Assembly: GCA_030849075.1 (NCBI GenBank) | Contig: JASAOO010003508.1 | Span: 1 to 64,000 of the forward strand | Reading direction: 5' to 3' | DNA length: 64,000 nt | DNA from: Zelonia costaricensis | Lineage: Eukaryota; Euglenozoa; Kinetoplastea; Trypanosomatida; Trypanosomatidae | Part shown: positions 11,901 to 24,619 of the stretch, in pieces | How the letters are laid out: each line of letters begins with the position of its first letter | Position numbering within the stretch: position 1 is the first letter of the stretch | Made by a program: the position numbers and the translations under genes | The notes under the pieces: model-generated | Database searches by the model: none | What the model was told of the DNA's origin: nothing | Seen by the model: the letters and a program-made list of their open reading frames with translations, nothing else

Positions 11901-14900
11901 CGTGTCCACTCCAGCACCACGTCGTAGCCCTCCGCCTTGATCGTGATCGGCACGGACTCGTACGCCACGGTGTGCCCGTGACCCGGGTTCGACACGGTGA
12001 AGTTCATGCTGCGCGTGTACAGGCACGGGTGGGTCGGCGCGAAGGTCATGTCCAGCTTGTAGCTGCCGTACTCCTCGATGACGCCCTCCATGGCGGAGCA
12101 CTGCAGCTCCGTCAGCCACTGCGCCGCCGCGTTGGCTGCCGCGCCACCACCGCCGCCGCCGCCGCCGCCCGCGCCGCGTCCGGTCGTCGTGCCGTCCACC
12201 ACCGGCACGAGCTTCCAGTGCAGCGGCAGCGGGCCCTCGTTGACGAGCGAGAAGGACTTGACGACGGTGCGGTTGAGCACGAGCCGCCCGAAGTCGACCT
12301 CCACCTCCTTGCCGCCGTTCACCGTCAGGGTCGGGCGAGCGCCGGTGCACATCACCTCCGTTCGCCACGGCTCCGGATTGTCCTTGATGCACGCCAGCAG
12401 CGTGTTCGTGTAGTCGCCGACCTTGTCTGGTGTAGCGCGCAGGCTCACCTGCTGCGACGCGCCGGGCCGCAACACAAAGCTCGTCGGCGCCACCACAAAC
12501 GTCCTCTCCTTCTCGTTCAAGAAAGACAGCGTCACCTCCGCCTCGCTCGCCTCGCGGTTCACGAAGGTGAGCACCTCCTCACCGGGCGGCAGGCCCTGCG
12601 GCTGCTGTTGCTGCTGCGCCACGAGAGCCGCCGCCGCCGCCGCGGCAGCCGCAGCAGCCGCAGCAGCGGCCGCAGCAGCACCACCACGGCCAGACGTGCC
12701 CCCGCCTGCCGCGCCGGACGCCGTCTTTTCCGCGCTGCGCCGGCGTCCCTTCGGGGGCGGCGGCGGTGGGATCAGGAGCGGTCCGAAGTCGAACACCTTC
12801 TTCGTCGTGACGTATGCCTTGGACACACGCTTGCCGACCTCGCCGCCGCCACTGAGCCCGATGGGGCCGCGCACGCGCACCAGCGGAAAGATGTCCTTGG
12901 GGTCGCGGCTAATGTCCGGCAGCGCCACTGTCGCCGCGACGGTGAGGCTGAGCTGCTGCAGGCTGCCGACGACGCCGAAGAGGCAGCGCTCGACGAGGGG
13001 GCCGACGTGGTCGCAGCAGAACTCCAGCGTCAGCACCACAGACGACTTGGGTGGCAGCCACCACCGCGTCACCTCCTCCTTCTGCTGGATCACCGAGGGA
13101 ATCGACCGCTTGCGGTTGCCCGCCTTCTTCGCCGGGATCACCTCCCGCTCGAGCGTGGAGAAGAAGTGCACGTAGCGCGGCCCCGGCGGCGTCGCCGGAG
13201 GTGCGAGCGGCACGACATCCGCGAGAGGCCGCGTCTGCGTGGCGCCCAGCGACAAGCCACCGTTACCGACGCTGTCCGCCACTCGCGCGACGGCCGCTGT
13301 GGCCCGCGCTGTCACCGCGTCCTCGGGGGACATCAGCGGCGACAGCGAGCTGCCCACGACGGCCGCACGCACGCCGTTGATGCCGCCCGCCTCCGGCGGC
13401 GCCGCCGCTGGCTCGCTGGCCCACAGCCGCAGCCGCCCCTCGTTGAGGTACAGCCACTCCCCGACTCGGGTCGCTGGGGTCTTGTCCAAGTACGTCTCCG
13501 GGACTGGCGAGCCAGACGCGGCGCCGCCCGCGCCGCTCCCCGCCACAGCAGCCGTCGCCGCACTGCCGACCACTAAGGACGTGGCGGAGGGTTCACCGCT
13601 GGCCGTGGCAAGCACCACAACAGCCGCCGAAGCAGCGCGAGCCTCGGCCCCGGTCGCCGCCGACGAGGGGCGCGACGGGGTCGGCAGCGCGAGTGACGCA
13701 CCGGCGGCTCCGACAGCGGCGGCGGCAGCCCCGCCACCCTGCCTCGCGGCCGCGCGCTGGGCCAGCTGCGTCTCCACCACCTCAGCCACCTGGGCCGGCG
13801 CCTCCGCCTCCGTGCTCACCCGCAGCACTGCCGCCCACGCATTCGCCTTCTCCTGCGCAACAGCCACGGCGGCCATCGCGGCCGCCCCCTTCGCCGGTGG
13901 AGCAGCTGGGGGCGCGCTGACCGAGGCCCGACTCTCCGGCGGGCAGCCGTACTTGGCCAAGAAGCGGGTGTACCACTCGCGGAACGGGGCGCCGGAGTCG
14001 GCTGTCGTCGCCTTGAGCTCCTGCGCCTTCTTGGCCTCCTCTGCCGCCGTGGCAGCTGCGGCGTTGGCGCCGCCGCCGCGCGCGTTGCCCGCCCCGGCGC
14101 CGCCGCCCTTGCCCTGCCGCCCCGACCGCATGGTCGCCTCCATCGCGGCGGCCTGCTGCTCGTCGATCTGTGCCTGCACAAAGGCCGCCTCCGTCTCGAG
14201 CTGCACCGACTGGTGGGGCAGCTGGGCCAGGTGGCCCTGCTTGAGCTGCTGGGCCGCCTGCAGGTCGCGGCGGCAGTCGTTGAAGTGCTTGAGGCGCCGC
14301 GTGTAGTCGTCGCGGGCGTCCTTGTCGAGCGCCTCGAACTCAGCCTCACTCAAGAGGCTCAGCGACGCCGCCGCGACGCGGGCCTCGTGCTGCGCCTCGA
14401 GCGCCAGCGCACGCCGCACCCCGGACATCGGCGTGCTCACGCCAAGCGAGATGATCTGCAGCGGGACGTTGAGGGTGGCGCACGTCTCCTGGAGCAGCTC
14501 GAACAGCCGCCACGCATCGCCGAGCACGGTGCACTGAAGTCCGTCAAAGAGGAGGCGCAGCGGCTGCGATGCGGGTGGCGCCGACTGCGGGGTGGCGAGC
14601 GCGACAGGGACGCCGGCAGAGAGGGCGACCGCGATAGACGCGGCCCGGGAGGCGGCGTGGGTGAGGAGGCACTCGCGGAGGTGCGCCTGCAGCACGTCGC
14701 GCACAAGCTTCGGAATGCCGGCCATGTACGACGCCACCAGCGGGTCGCTCGCCGCAGCAGCAGCAATCGGCCCGGCCGCTCCGGTCGCCTCCACCTCGGC
14801 CGCCACGCTGGCCAAGTGCGTCAGCACGAAGCGGGCCACGGCGCTGTTTGCCGTGTCGTCGCGGTCCGCCTCCCGCCGAATCAGCTCGTCCACGTCCACC

Positions 14901-17900
14901 ACCACAACAGAGCCGAGCTCCTGCCGCTCTGCCATGAGCCGCGCCAGCGTCGTCTTGCCGCTCCGCGGCGGCCCGACGAGGAGCACCACGCTCGGCGGCG
15001 GCATGCTCGGCTCCGCATCGCCCTCCGCAGCGCCCTGCGCCCCGGCTACGCCGTCGGCGGAGCTCGCCCCCGCACCGGCCGCGACCGAGCCACCTGCAGT
15101 CGCCGCCGTGTTGGCCGGCGCCGCCGCCACCGTCGACTGCCGCTTACCCTTGCCGTCCTTTGCACCGCCTCGACCGCCTGCCGCGCTCGACGCGCGCGAG
15201 CCTGGGGCTGCGGAGTGGCCGCGTGAACCCTTGCCGCCGCGACCGGGCGCCTGCGCCCCCTCCTGCGCCGCGGCCTCCGCCGCGAGCTCGGCCGCCGTCA
15301 GCGGCTCCTTCAGCGCCTCCGAGGCAGCGTGCAGGCGGTTGTAGATCGCCTCCAGCAGCGGGTTCGGCAGGTTGTCACCGCCGGTGAGGTGGGGCAGGAA
15401 GAGCTCGTGCTCGGGGCTCAGCTCCATGGCGCGGCGCAGCAGCTTCACCTCATGCGCGTGCTGCGCGTCCAGTCCGATGCTGCACACCTCCACCGGGTAC
15501 TCCTCGTTGTTCGTCAGCGTCACGGACTCGTGCATGACCTGGTGCGGACGCACGGGTGGCAGCTCGATGTGGGTGTTGGACAGCGCGATGTTGTACTGCC
15601 GCGAAGAGCCGCTCAGCCGCACGAGTAGCACGCTCTCCGAGGACCCGCTTCCGCAGCGGAAGCGCAGTGTCGCCGTGGCCGTCGTCGCGTCGCCCTCAGT
15701 GTAGGGGGCGAAGTACACTTCGATCGTCGTCGTGCCCGACGCCGCGACAACGCCGTGGTCCCGCTTCACCCAGAACTGCGGCGTCGCCCCGCTCACGACC
15801 GTCCCGGACCGCTGCGTCTTGCCGCGCGGGTCGGCCAGCAGCGGGGCGGCCATGCCGGCCACGGAGCCGGATGCGCCACCGTCCCGCTGCGACCGCCTGC
15901 CAGACGACACGGCCATCGACGCCTCCGCCGCACTGCCCTCCTTGCAGGTCAAGCGCCACGGGCACGCCACCGCCTCGGGGTTTGTCAGGATGAGCGGCAG
16001 CACCTTCACCTCACCCAGCAGCACCGACCCGAAGCGCAGCTCCCGCTCCGCCGCACGCAGGGACGGCGTGGCGACGTAGCAGCGGCACTCGACGACAATA
16101 GCCGGGCCGTGGCGGACGTCGATCACAAACTCGTAGCGGTTCTCGCCGTGCCGCACGAGGTTCTCCGGCATCGTTGCGTCCATGACCACCTCCAACGAGA
16201 TCGTCTCCAGCGGGCCCACCTTGATGCCCTTAATCGGGTCGACGGAGATGGGCAGCTGATCCAGCTCCCGGGCGTCGAGCATGGCGCTGACCCCCTCCGT
16301 CGCGGACGGGTTCGTCAGCTTCAGCGTCACCCTGCGCACGTCGTGCCGCGTCAGGTGGCCAAAGTCCACCACGTAGCGGGCCAGCACGAGCTTCTCCATG
16401 CCCACGCCGGCGGGGCCCACCGCGCCGACCCCACCCGCGGCGGCCACCGACGCCGTCGCCGAGGTGCGCCGCAACGCGCGCGAGGCGAGGAAGAGGGGCA
16501 CCTCGACGCCGTCCTCGAGCTGCGTGCTGGCGCGCGGCGGCTCTGACGTCAGCGACATCGTCGTCGCGGCCATGTCAGGCGCGACCTGGCGCACCTCCGT
16601 GGTCACGCGGCAGAATGCGAGCCGCTCTGCCTCCAGCGTCAGCCACTCCTTCAGCACGATGGGCGGCAGCACCGCCGCGCCGCCCGGAGCAGCAGCAGCA
16701 GCGGCGGCAGCCGTGCCACCGCTCGCAGCCCCCGTTGCGCCGGCTGCGGTGGAGGCATTCGCCGCCGGCACAGGCGTGACAGTTCGCGAGACGTAGGCGC
16801 TGCGCATGATGGCCGGCGGCGGCGACGACCGCGAACCGGCCGCGCCGGTGCCGGACGACGCCGTGGCGAGCACCTTCGACTGCGCCTCGGCGTACTCGAG
16901 GGCCTCGCTGAAGGCGCGGAACGGGGCTCGGTACACGCGGATCTCGTTGTCGGCCCCCGACGGGCCGGCACCGGTGGTGGCGAGCATGAGACGGTTCATG
17001 TAGCCCGACCCGCGCACGCGGATCGTCTGCGGGTCGAGGTGGCCGATGCGCACCAGCACGGTGTCCTCGAAAGCGTCCGGCACCGTGGGCGTGAAGGTGA
17101 TCTGCAGCCGCGCCTTGTCGCGCAGGACGCCGGACATGGGCGAGACGCGGATGCACTCGGGGTGCCGCATGCCGCGCAGGTCAACCTCCCACGGCACGGG
17201 CACGAGCGTCGTGTTCGTCAGCATCGCAAACTGGGAGGAGGACTCGTAGTAGGGCAGCCGCCCGAAGTTGATGTCGGTGCGGTCGCAGCTCGCCTGCACA
17301 ACGTTCGAGGCCGCCTGCACGTCCACCGTGTACACCGGACCGCCACGCACGCGGCACACGGCCGTGGCGTGCGCCGCGCCGGTGGCGGCGCCCTGGTACG
17401 CCACCTCGACGCTGCGCGACTCGCCAGGCAGCAACGTGCCGGTGAAGGGCACAATGTCGAAGCAGTTCACCGCCGCCTCGCTGGCAGCCGCTGCCGCCGC
17501 CGCCGCAGCAGCAGCTGTTGTTGTGGCCTCAGTGGACGACGACCTGCTGCCCGTCTCCACCTCCGCCTGACCTGCGGCGCCGCTGCTCGCCAGCTGCGGC
17601 CGCAGCGTCCACTCAAAGTTGGCCGGCAGATCCGCCGAGGGGTTCGTCAGCACAATCGCGCGGCGCTGCTCCGTGTGCCGCAGCACCGCGCCGAACTCCA
17701 CCAGCTTGGCCGGGTCGAGCGTCAGCGAGGGGAAGCGGAGGGCCGCGCTGAGGTTCACGAACTCCTTGCGCGCGTGGTGGGCGAAGCCGAGGTGTAGCCG
17801 CGCCTTGGCGGTGTGCGTGGTGAAGTCGCCGCGGTAGAGCGGGTTGCAGCGCACGCCGACGACGTACGACTCGCTGGGGGCCAGCGTGATGGCAGACGGC

Positions 17901-20900
17901 CCCTCGAGCTCGAACGGCGCCAGTGAGGCCGCGGTGCTCGTGGCCGAGCCGCTGCCCAGTGCTGCAGCCCCCGCGGCGGGCCCGGGTGCCGCCACCGCCT
18001 TGATGCGCAGCGTCACCGTCAGCGTCTTACTCGTGATGTTCTTCATGGTGAGCGACTTGACGAGCAGCGCCGAGGACGGGGTGTGCGGCGGCGGGGGTGC
18101 CTGCAAGTTCTCCGTGTTGGCGAACTCAAAGTGGATCGCGCGAGTGCTGTATGACAGCGTCGGGGCCATGAAAGACGCGGTCACGACGCTGCGCAAGATC
18201 TCCTTGAAGGTGCCGGACTGCTTCAGCGTGAACGTGTCGGTGCGGGTGCCAGCCTCGTCAGCGCCGCCGGACAGCGTGAACGTCAGCGACCCACCAGCCG
18301 GGATCGTGGCGCGGTCGGGCTTGTACGTGAAGGTCAGCGGCGGCTCCCCTTCCTTCGCCTTGGCGCCGCGCGTGTTCTGCCACTGCACCTCCTGCTCGCG
18401 GCGGCCGTAGTTGTGCAGCGTAACCGTCTCGGCCACGACCGCGGTGGTCAGCACGTCGCCCAGCTCCACCAGGTCAATGGGGTGCGCCGGCACAATTGGG
18501 ATGCCGCGACCGACCACCTTCACCGTGACCGCCGGCTCACGCTCGGAGTTGGTCGTCGACAGCTCCGACAGGTCGTCGCCCGCGCCGTCGCTGGTGCTCC
18601 GGTGCGAGGTGGAGTGGCAGAGGCGCAGCGTGTCGGTGAAGGCAATCGCCTCGTCCGGCTTCGCGCGGATGCGGACTGTGAGGGAGCTGTGCGGCTCGAG
18701 CACGCCGCCGGCCGGCTCCACCGTGAACACCGGCGCCGGTGGGAAGGGCAGCAGCGCGGTGCCGAGCTGCTCCGCGTGTGCGTCGTCGCCGGCGGTGGCG
18801 GCGGCGGCGGCGTGGGCGGCGTGGGCGGCAGCCACGGCGGAGAGGTCGCCGTAGCGCTCGAAGACGAGCGCAAAGGGCGCCGGCACCGGGCTCGTGTTCT
18901 TCAGCGTCAGCTCGCGCACCTCCTCGTGCAGGACGTCGATGGTGCCGAACTGAAACGTGCTGGGCTGCATCTCGACATGCGGCCCGCTCGCCACGGCGCT
19001 CACGAGGATCGTCTGCGGCGGCGTCTCCGAGTTCTCCATGCCGAGCACCCGCAGCACCACGGAGAAGTGCAGCCGGCCGGGCCGCAGCGCCGTCAGCGTC
19101 ACGGGGATTTGCGCCGTCTGGTGCGGCAGGATCCAGTGCTCGCCACCCGCGTGCTCCGTCGAGGCCGGCAGCACCACGTCGACCACGTCGGAGAGGGCCG
19201 CGCCGCCGACGAGGATGAGCTCGAACATGCCGGTCAGTGCAGAGTCGTTGAGCACCGTCACATTCAGCGTGGAGGGGTAGCCGACAAAGACGCCGCCGAA
19301 GGTGAGCTCCGTCGTGCTGGAGAAGAGCGCGGGCACCATGCAGGTCGCCTTGAGCGGGATGGCATCCAGCACGTCGCCCACGTCGGCGACCTCGACGAGG
19401 AGAGCCGTGTCGTAGTCGCCCACGGTGCGGGAGTGGAACGTGATGGTGACCGTGTGGATCGCTGACGGCGCGATGACCCCCGTGGCCGGTGTGATGACAA
19501 AGTCGTCGGCGTACGTGCAGTCATCCGGCACGTGCAGGGTGTAGTGCATCGGGATCGGGCTCGTGTTTGAAATCTCCATCGTCCGCTGGTGCGTCATGTT
19601 GTAGGACACGTTGCCGAAGTCCAGCTCCTGTGCACTGCACGTGAAGTGTGGGCCGAGCACGCGACCTTTGAGGAGGAGCGGCACCTCGTCGACGGCGCCG
19701 CGCATGCGCACGCGGAAGAGCTCCGAGAAGCAGCCGATGCGGTCCGACTGCAGCTCGATGCGCAGCTTCACCGTCTCGCCCGGTCCCAGGGTGCCGTGCG
19801 GTGGGGTGAAGCGGAACTTGCTCGCGAAGCTCAGCGTCGAGATGGCCGCGGACTCGGCCACCACCATGGCGGCGCCGGCGTCGCCGTCGTCGGAGGCCGG
19901 CGCAACGGGCACGGGGGGTAAAACGACGTACTGGCACTCAATCGACGAGGTGTTGGACAGGTGGACCTCGTACTCGTGCAGGGCGTTGAGGTAGACGTCA
20001 CCGATGTCGAGGCGGTTGTACTCGAGTGTGCACTCCGGCCCCAGGCCATGCCCGCGCAGGGTGAGCGGCAGGCGCTCCGTCACGCCCGTGACGTCGAGGA
20101 AGGCCATCGACTCGAAGGCCACCGCCATGGTCGGGTTGAAGGTGACCGTGAACTCCCGCACGCCGCGGCCATACAAGACGCCTGACAGCGGCTCAATACG
20201 GAACGCCTCGTCTCCGGTGTATTCGTCGACGCGGCGGTGGCGGCGGCGGCGCGTTGGGATGGGCTGGCTGAGCACCGCCTGCGCCGGCGGGAGCGTGTGC
20301 CGTGCCGTCCCCCGCTCAAGCCCGCTGTCGCTCAGCAGCCCCGGGCCGCCAAGTTCGGCGTTGAGCGGCGACACCGCGTGCGGCGGGTTCCCTGCACCGC
20401 TCATCACACTCGACGCGTCATCGCGGTCGTCGTACTCGCCATCGCTGCCGCTGCCGCTGCTCTCATCGCTGTCGCTGATGCTGCGGAAGGCGCTGCGCCA
20501 GGAGAAGTTGACGGTGGTGTCTGAGTCGTTGCGGAGGCGCACCACGGCCTGCCGCTCTGTCGTCACGTACGTGTCGGCAAGCACCACCTCGCCCTGCTCC
20601 AGCGCGATGCCGCGCAGCTCCGTCGCCTTGGCTGAGAGCTGCACGTCCTGCACCACGTCTCCTTCTGGGCCAAGAAAGAAACGCAGCAGGGCGCTGTAGC
20701 CCCCGGCGGTGGGCTTGTCGGGGTGCGGGTGGAAGTGCAGGGTGACGGGGGCCACTGTCACGGCTGCCGCCTCCACCACGCCGCTGCCGCACACGGGCTC
20801 GACTACCCCGCCGCTCGGCGTAATGGCGATGCAGGACGAGGCGGTGTAGGTGCTGCCTAGTGCGCCGGCGCGGTCGCTGCAGGTGCCGGCGCTGATGTCC

Positions 20901-21781
20901 AGCACCACAGCGCGCCAGACACAGCTCTGGGCACTGGTGTTGCGGAGAAAGAGCGGCGTGGTGCTGCCGCCCTTCACGGGTGCCTCGCGCAGCGTCATGG
21001 ACGCCGGCAGCTGCAGCCGGCCGCGGCTCGCGTAAGCACGCACCGGCACCGTCACCGGCTCCCCGCTCTCGGCGCGCACGACGAGGACCGTCTCGTAGTC
21101 GCTTGTAGCGCACGTCGGGTTGAAGACGACCGTGTACGTCACGGCAAGGCCGGGCGCTACCTTCGAAGACGTCTCCGCCCCCTTCGGGGCGGAGAGCGCG
21201 AAGGCAGTGCAGGAGTTGGGCCGGTCGACACGCACGTGCGTGTTGGACATCGTGTGGTTCTTCAGCTCCAGCGTGGCGGTATAGGTTTGGTTCGCCTCGA
21301 AGGAGTCGAAGACGATCTCGGGGGGATATACATCGAACGGGAACGCCGGTGCCACCGCGGCGCGGATGGCGCGGGCGTTCGCGCTGTTGCTGTTGGCCGT
21401 TGCGGCGCCGGCAGCTGCCGTGCCGGTCCAGTTGTTGGCCGTCGCGGTCGGGGCGCTCGTGTGGCGCTTCGTGGGAGATGGGCTTGACGCCCGCAGTCGG
21501 GACGTCTCCGCACCGCCCTTGGCCTCGTTGGCACGCACCATCTGGGCGCCGACGGTGCGTGCCGCTGCGGCTGCCACCGCCCGCTTCGGCGGCGACGCCC
21601 CCGCAGAGGCGGCGTGTGACGCAGAGGCGCCACCTGCAGCTGCGGCGCCGTCGTGCAGGGCAGTCGCGTGGTGGTTGCCCAGGCGCTTCTGCGTCATGCT
21701 GCTCGGAGCGCTCGCGACGCTGGCAGGGAATGCTGTGCGGGCTCCCTTGCCTGACTTCATCGCCGGGGAAGTGGAACGCAT
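4193..21781 (-). CDS. HYDIN: HYDIN, axonemal central pair apparatus protein
   Basis: One uninterrupted frame of 5862 codons. The protein is built from many immunoglobulin-like ASH/MSP modules, recognisable by recurring patterns such as F(D/G)xVxxG, LxNxSxxPxxYxL and FxPxxxGxxxxxL. The first begins near residue 145 after a basic, Ala-rich tail. In the middle is an adenylate-kinase-like P-loop segment (Walker A G2270 to T2277, GPPRSGKT, followed by VVVVDVDEL), which HYDIN orthologues also have. HYDIN is a component of the C2 central-pair microtubule projection and is needed for flagellar beating. Compared with human HYDIN (about 5100 residues) this copy is longer because of Ala/Gly/Gln low-complexity insertions near residues 1427, 3042, 3208 and 4299, and an acidic Ser/Asp stretch near 440-455. 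The ATG at 21781 follows a candidate splice acceptor at 21874-21875. Confidence 0.96.
8863..8902. repeat. GCA trinucleotide repeat inside HYDIN
   Basis: CAG/GCA triplet repeat on the plus strand, encoding a polyalanine run near residue 4299 of HYDIN. It keeps the frame. Confidence 0.85.
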
Positions 21782-21873
21782 GGTGCCGATGGGGCGGGGT
21801 CCGAGAGGCGGAGGGAGGGAGCGCGGGTTCTGCCGCGCGGGTTGGGGAGGCGCGGTGCGTCAGGGGCAATCCA

Positions 21874-21940
21874 CTCGACCGCACGTGGGGAGGAGTAACC
21901 AATGCAGCAACACAGAAGAAAAATGAAAAAGAAAGAGCTC
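21874..21940 (-). promoter_or_regulatory. Candidate trans-splice acceptor for HYDIN
   Basis: A pyrimidine tract in the transcript (purines on the plus strand at 21911-21936) is followed by AG at 21874-21875, giving a 5' UTR of about 93 bases. A nearer C/T tract at 21799-21826 has no AG before the ATG. Confidence 0.5.
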
Positions 21941-22672
21941 CAGCGCCGGCGTCGTTGCACTCAAAGGAACACTAAAAAAAAAAAGGGTGGTGTGAAGGGC
22001 CAAACTCAGGGGGGCGCTGTGGCACACAGCGGAGGTCTAACAAGGAGGAAGCAAGGTTGGGGCTGAGGCTCCCGGCGGCGGACACCTGCAGGTGCCGAGC
22101 ACCGTAGGCGGTGAGAAGCGTGCACGTGCGCGACGCGATGGCGGAAAGACGAAGCAGGTAGGAGGACCACAACGACAGCGCAGACCACACAAACAGGGAG
22201 AGGTGCGGGAGAAAACCGAAAAGGGGGCGAGGGAAGAAAGTGGGAGAAGCACTCACAGACACCGTCTGTGTGCAGAGCAGCCAGGCAGGAGCAAAAAAAA
22301 ACTCAACCCAAACCACAGCGAGAGCGTGGATGTCAGCGCTCGCGCCGGCAGTGCCCTCTCCCTTATCTGGCCTTTTCTCTTCTTTTTTTTCTTTGCGTAT
22401 AGTTGTGCGTCACTGTACCCGGTTGCGTAGAGGTGTATGCTCCGGAAATCCCCCGCGGTTGCTGCGGCGGCTCACTCGTGAACTTCTCGGCTGTGGAGAA
22501 AGGTGGCTTGTGCGCGCCTCCGTGTTGCGCGGCGGTGACAGTGGCAGTGCGCCTCTTTTCCGGGTTTGGCTCGTCCACGCGTTTTTTTTTTTTTACTGCA
22601 GTCGTGACGCTCACGTTGTGACCAGGAAGTGAAGGGTGTAACACAAACGTGCGTGTGGGTGGTTGGGAGTTT

Positions 22673-22674
<2 letters not shown>

Positions 22675-22718
<44 letters not shown>
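22675..22718. repeat. GT dinucleotide repeat, 22 units
   Basis: Perfect 44-base GT run on the plus strand (CA in the transcript), the longest microsatellite in the window, in the TGT-HYDIN spacer. Confidence 0.95.
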
Positions 22719-22720
<2 letters not shown>

Positions 22721-23209
22721 CAAGGTCGGGGAAAGGAGGAGAGAGAGTGTGCGACAGCATTGCGAAGAAGATAGCGACGAGCGTTAACCGCAGACGCGAA
22801 CCAAAGGCGAAGTGCGCCGGGCGCGCCAACTCGCACACATGCATCCCCGCAGAAGCAACGCGCTCACACGGCCTGGGCGACAGCTTATCCGGTCGCTTCT
22901 CGTTTGCTCGTTTGCCCAATCCAGCGTGGCCGTGCGTCCGACGCAAAACCGTTGCAACCTCAAGGCGTGAGTCTTTTCTTTTTGTGTGTGTGTGTGTTTT
23001 CTGCGTTGAATACGCATCGGCGTTTAGAGGCTCGGGGAGCACACCTACGAGGCAAAGGCGCCGATACCACGTGCACGTAACCGAGAAGAGAGGGGAGAAG
23101 GAGAAAGAACGAGCGCGCGCTCACACGCTTGTGGTACCATGACAACGACAACAGAGAAGGAAGCCCCACGAACTATCTCCACGATTCGCCTTCCTGACCA
23201 TTGCTACCT

Positions 23210-24619
23210 CTACAGGAGCGTGATGTCGACCGAGGCGAGCGCCTCGACGACCCAGGTGGGGTAGTCTTTCTTGGGGTAGTAGGCGAGGAAGAAGTCCTTT
23301 ACGTAGGCGTCGAAGCGGCCCTCTTCAATGGCAGCACGCGCGCCGCGGGTGAGCTGCAGCAGGTAGGCGATGTTGTGGTACGACAGCAGCGTCGCCGACG
23401 TCCCCTCCTTCGCGGCGATCATGTTGAGGTAGGACCGGGTGTACGTGCGGCACGTCATGCAGCTGCACTTCGGGTCGAGCGGCCCGAAGTCGGTCGCGTA
23501 CTCCTTCTTGGACAGCTGCAGTTTGCCGGTCGAGGTGAGCGCGGAGCCAAAGCGGGCCGTGCGGCACGCGTACACACAGTCGAACATGTCGACGCCGAGC
23601 GCGATGCAGATGAGGATGTCTTCTGGGTAGCCGACGCCCATGCAGTAGCGCGGCTTGTTCGCCGGCAGGCCCTCCTTGGTGCAGAGCCGGACCATGCGCC
23701 AGAAGTCGTCCTTCGCCTCCCCACCGCTCAGCCCGCCCACGGCGTACCCCATGCAAGCGGTGCGCTGCACAATCTCCTGGAGGCAGTAGCGGCGCAGGTC
23801 AGCGTTCAGGGCCCCCTGCACGATCCCGAAGATGCACTGCTTCTCCGGGTTGCGGTTCGCGGCGAGGCAGCGGTCCAGCCACCGAATGGACCGCTTTGCC
23901 GCCTCCTCGACGCGCGGGCCGACGGTCAGCGTGTGCACGACATCATCGAGCTGCATCATGATGTCGCCGCCGATGGCGTTCTGGATGCGAATCGAGTCCT
24001 CCGGACGCAGCAGCAGCGAGTACGTGCCCTCCTTGTCAGCCGCGGCGCCGGGACTGTCGGCGGCGTCCACGACCTCGGCCCCCGTGCCAGCGGCGGAGGC
24101 TGCCGCCACACTTGCCGAGGTGCTGCCGTCCTCCGTCTTGGCCACAGCGTTCACGTTACCGGCCGTGCCGCTGCCGTGTGTGGACTGGAACCGCACCCCC
24201 TCCTCCGTGATCTGCGCGAGCTTCAGCAGTGACACCATCTGAAAGCCCCCGCTGTCGGTCAAGATGTTCTTCTTCCAGCTCTCCATGAAGTGGATGCCGT
24301 CCATGTTGTCGCGAACGCCGTCGGGTGAGCTGCGCACGCCGGTGTCCTCCTCGCGGGCATTCTTGCGGCTCGTCAGCGCACGCAGCACCGTCTCCCCAGG
24401 CCGGAGGCCGAGGTGGTACGTGTTGCCGAGGATGATCTCCACGTCGAGCTCCTCCAGCTGCTCCACCGTCACCCCCTTCAGCGCCCCCTGCGTCGCGACG
24501 GGCATGAAGATGGGCGTGTGCAGGGGGCCGTGCGGTAAATGGAAAACGCCGCTGCGCGCCGCGACCGGCTCCCTGCCGGCCGGGCCCTTATTCTCCTCGA
24601 AGGTAAACACCGGCGGCAT
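23210..24619 (-). CDS. TGT: Queuine tRNA-ribosyltransferase, catalytic subunit
   Basis: A 469-residue enzyme that exchanges guanine-34 of GUN-anticodon tRNAs for queuine. It aligns through its length with the eukaryotic catalytic subunit QTRT1. Visible features: the DSGGFQ motif with the general-base/acid Asp (D122), the nucleophile D347 in VDMFDCV, the RTARFGSAL segment, and the zinc site C385, C387, C390, H415. The pocket loop reads GGLSGGE (295-301), with glycine where bacterial preQ1-specific enzymes have valine, which fits use of queuine. Two insertions are unusual: about 20 residues near 84-108 and about 55 Ala/Ser-rich residues near 146-201. The frame continues 11 codons upstream only to a TTG, so the ATG at 24619 is the supported start. 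It probably works with a non-catalytic partner, not seen here. Confidence 0.95.
   Translation of the reverse strand: MPPVFTFEENKGPAGREPVAARSGVFHLPHGPLHTPIFMPVATQGALKGVTVEQLEELDVEIILGNTYHLGLRPGETVLRALTSRKNAREEDTGVRSSPDGVRDNMDGIHFMESWKKNILTDSGGFQMVSLLKLAQITEEGVRFQSTHGSGTAGNVNAVAKTEDGSTSASVAAASAAGTGAEVVDAADSPGAAADKEGTYSLLLRPEDSIRIQNAIGGDIMMQLDDVVHTLTVGPRVEEAAKRSIRWLDRCLAANRNPEKQCIFGIVQGALNADLRRYCLQEIVQRTACMGYAVGGLSGGEAKDDFWRMVRLCTKEGLPANKPRYCMGVGYPEDILICIALGVDMFDCVYACRTARFGSALTSTGKLQLSKKEYATDFGPLDPKCSCMTCRTYTRSYLNMIAAKEGTSATLLSYHNIAYLLQLTRGARAAIEEGRFDAYVKDFFLAYYPKKDYPTWVVEALASVDITLL

Larger units (their letters stand above)
21782..23209. other. Intergenic region TGT to HYDIN
   Basis: About 1.4 kb of UTR-like sequence with a long GT repeat at 22675-22718 and purine-rich stretches. 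The segment near 22780-22970 has mixed composition without a repeat or coding pattern. No gene supported. Confidence 0.6.

Noticed and set aside
9920..13576. Plus-strand frame of 1218 codons antisense to HYDIN
   Set aside because: Very GC-rich coding DNA leaves antisense frames open. The translation is Arg/Ala/His-rich with no domain, and the minus-strand HYDIN frame is clearly the real one.
20463..21902. Minus-strand frame of 479 codons overlapping the HYDIN start
   Set aside because: A shifted-frame shadow rich in Arg, His and Pro. The HYDIN frame has recognisable ASH modules over the same DNA.
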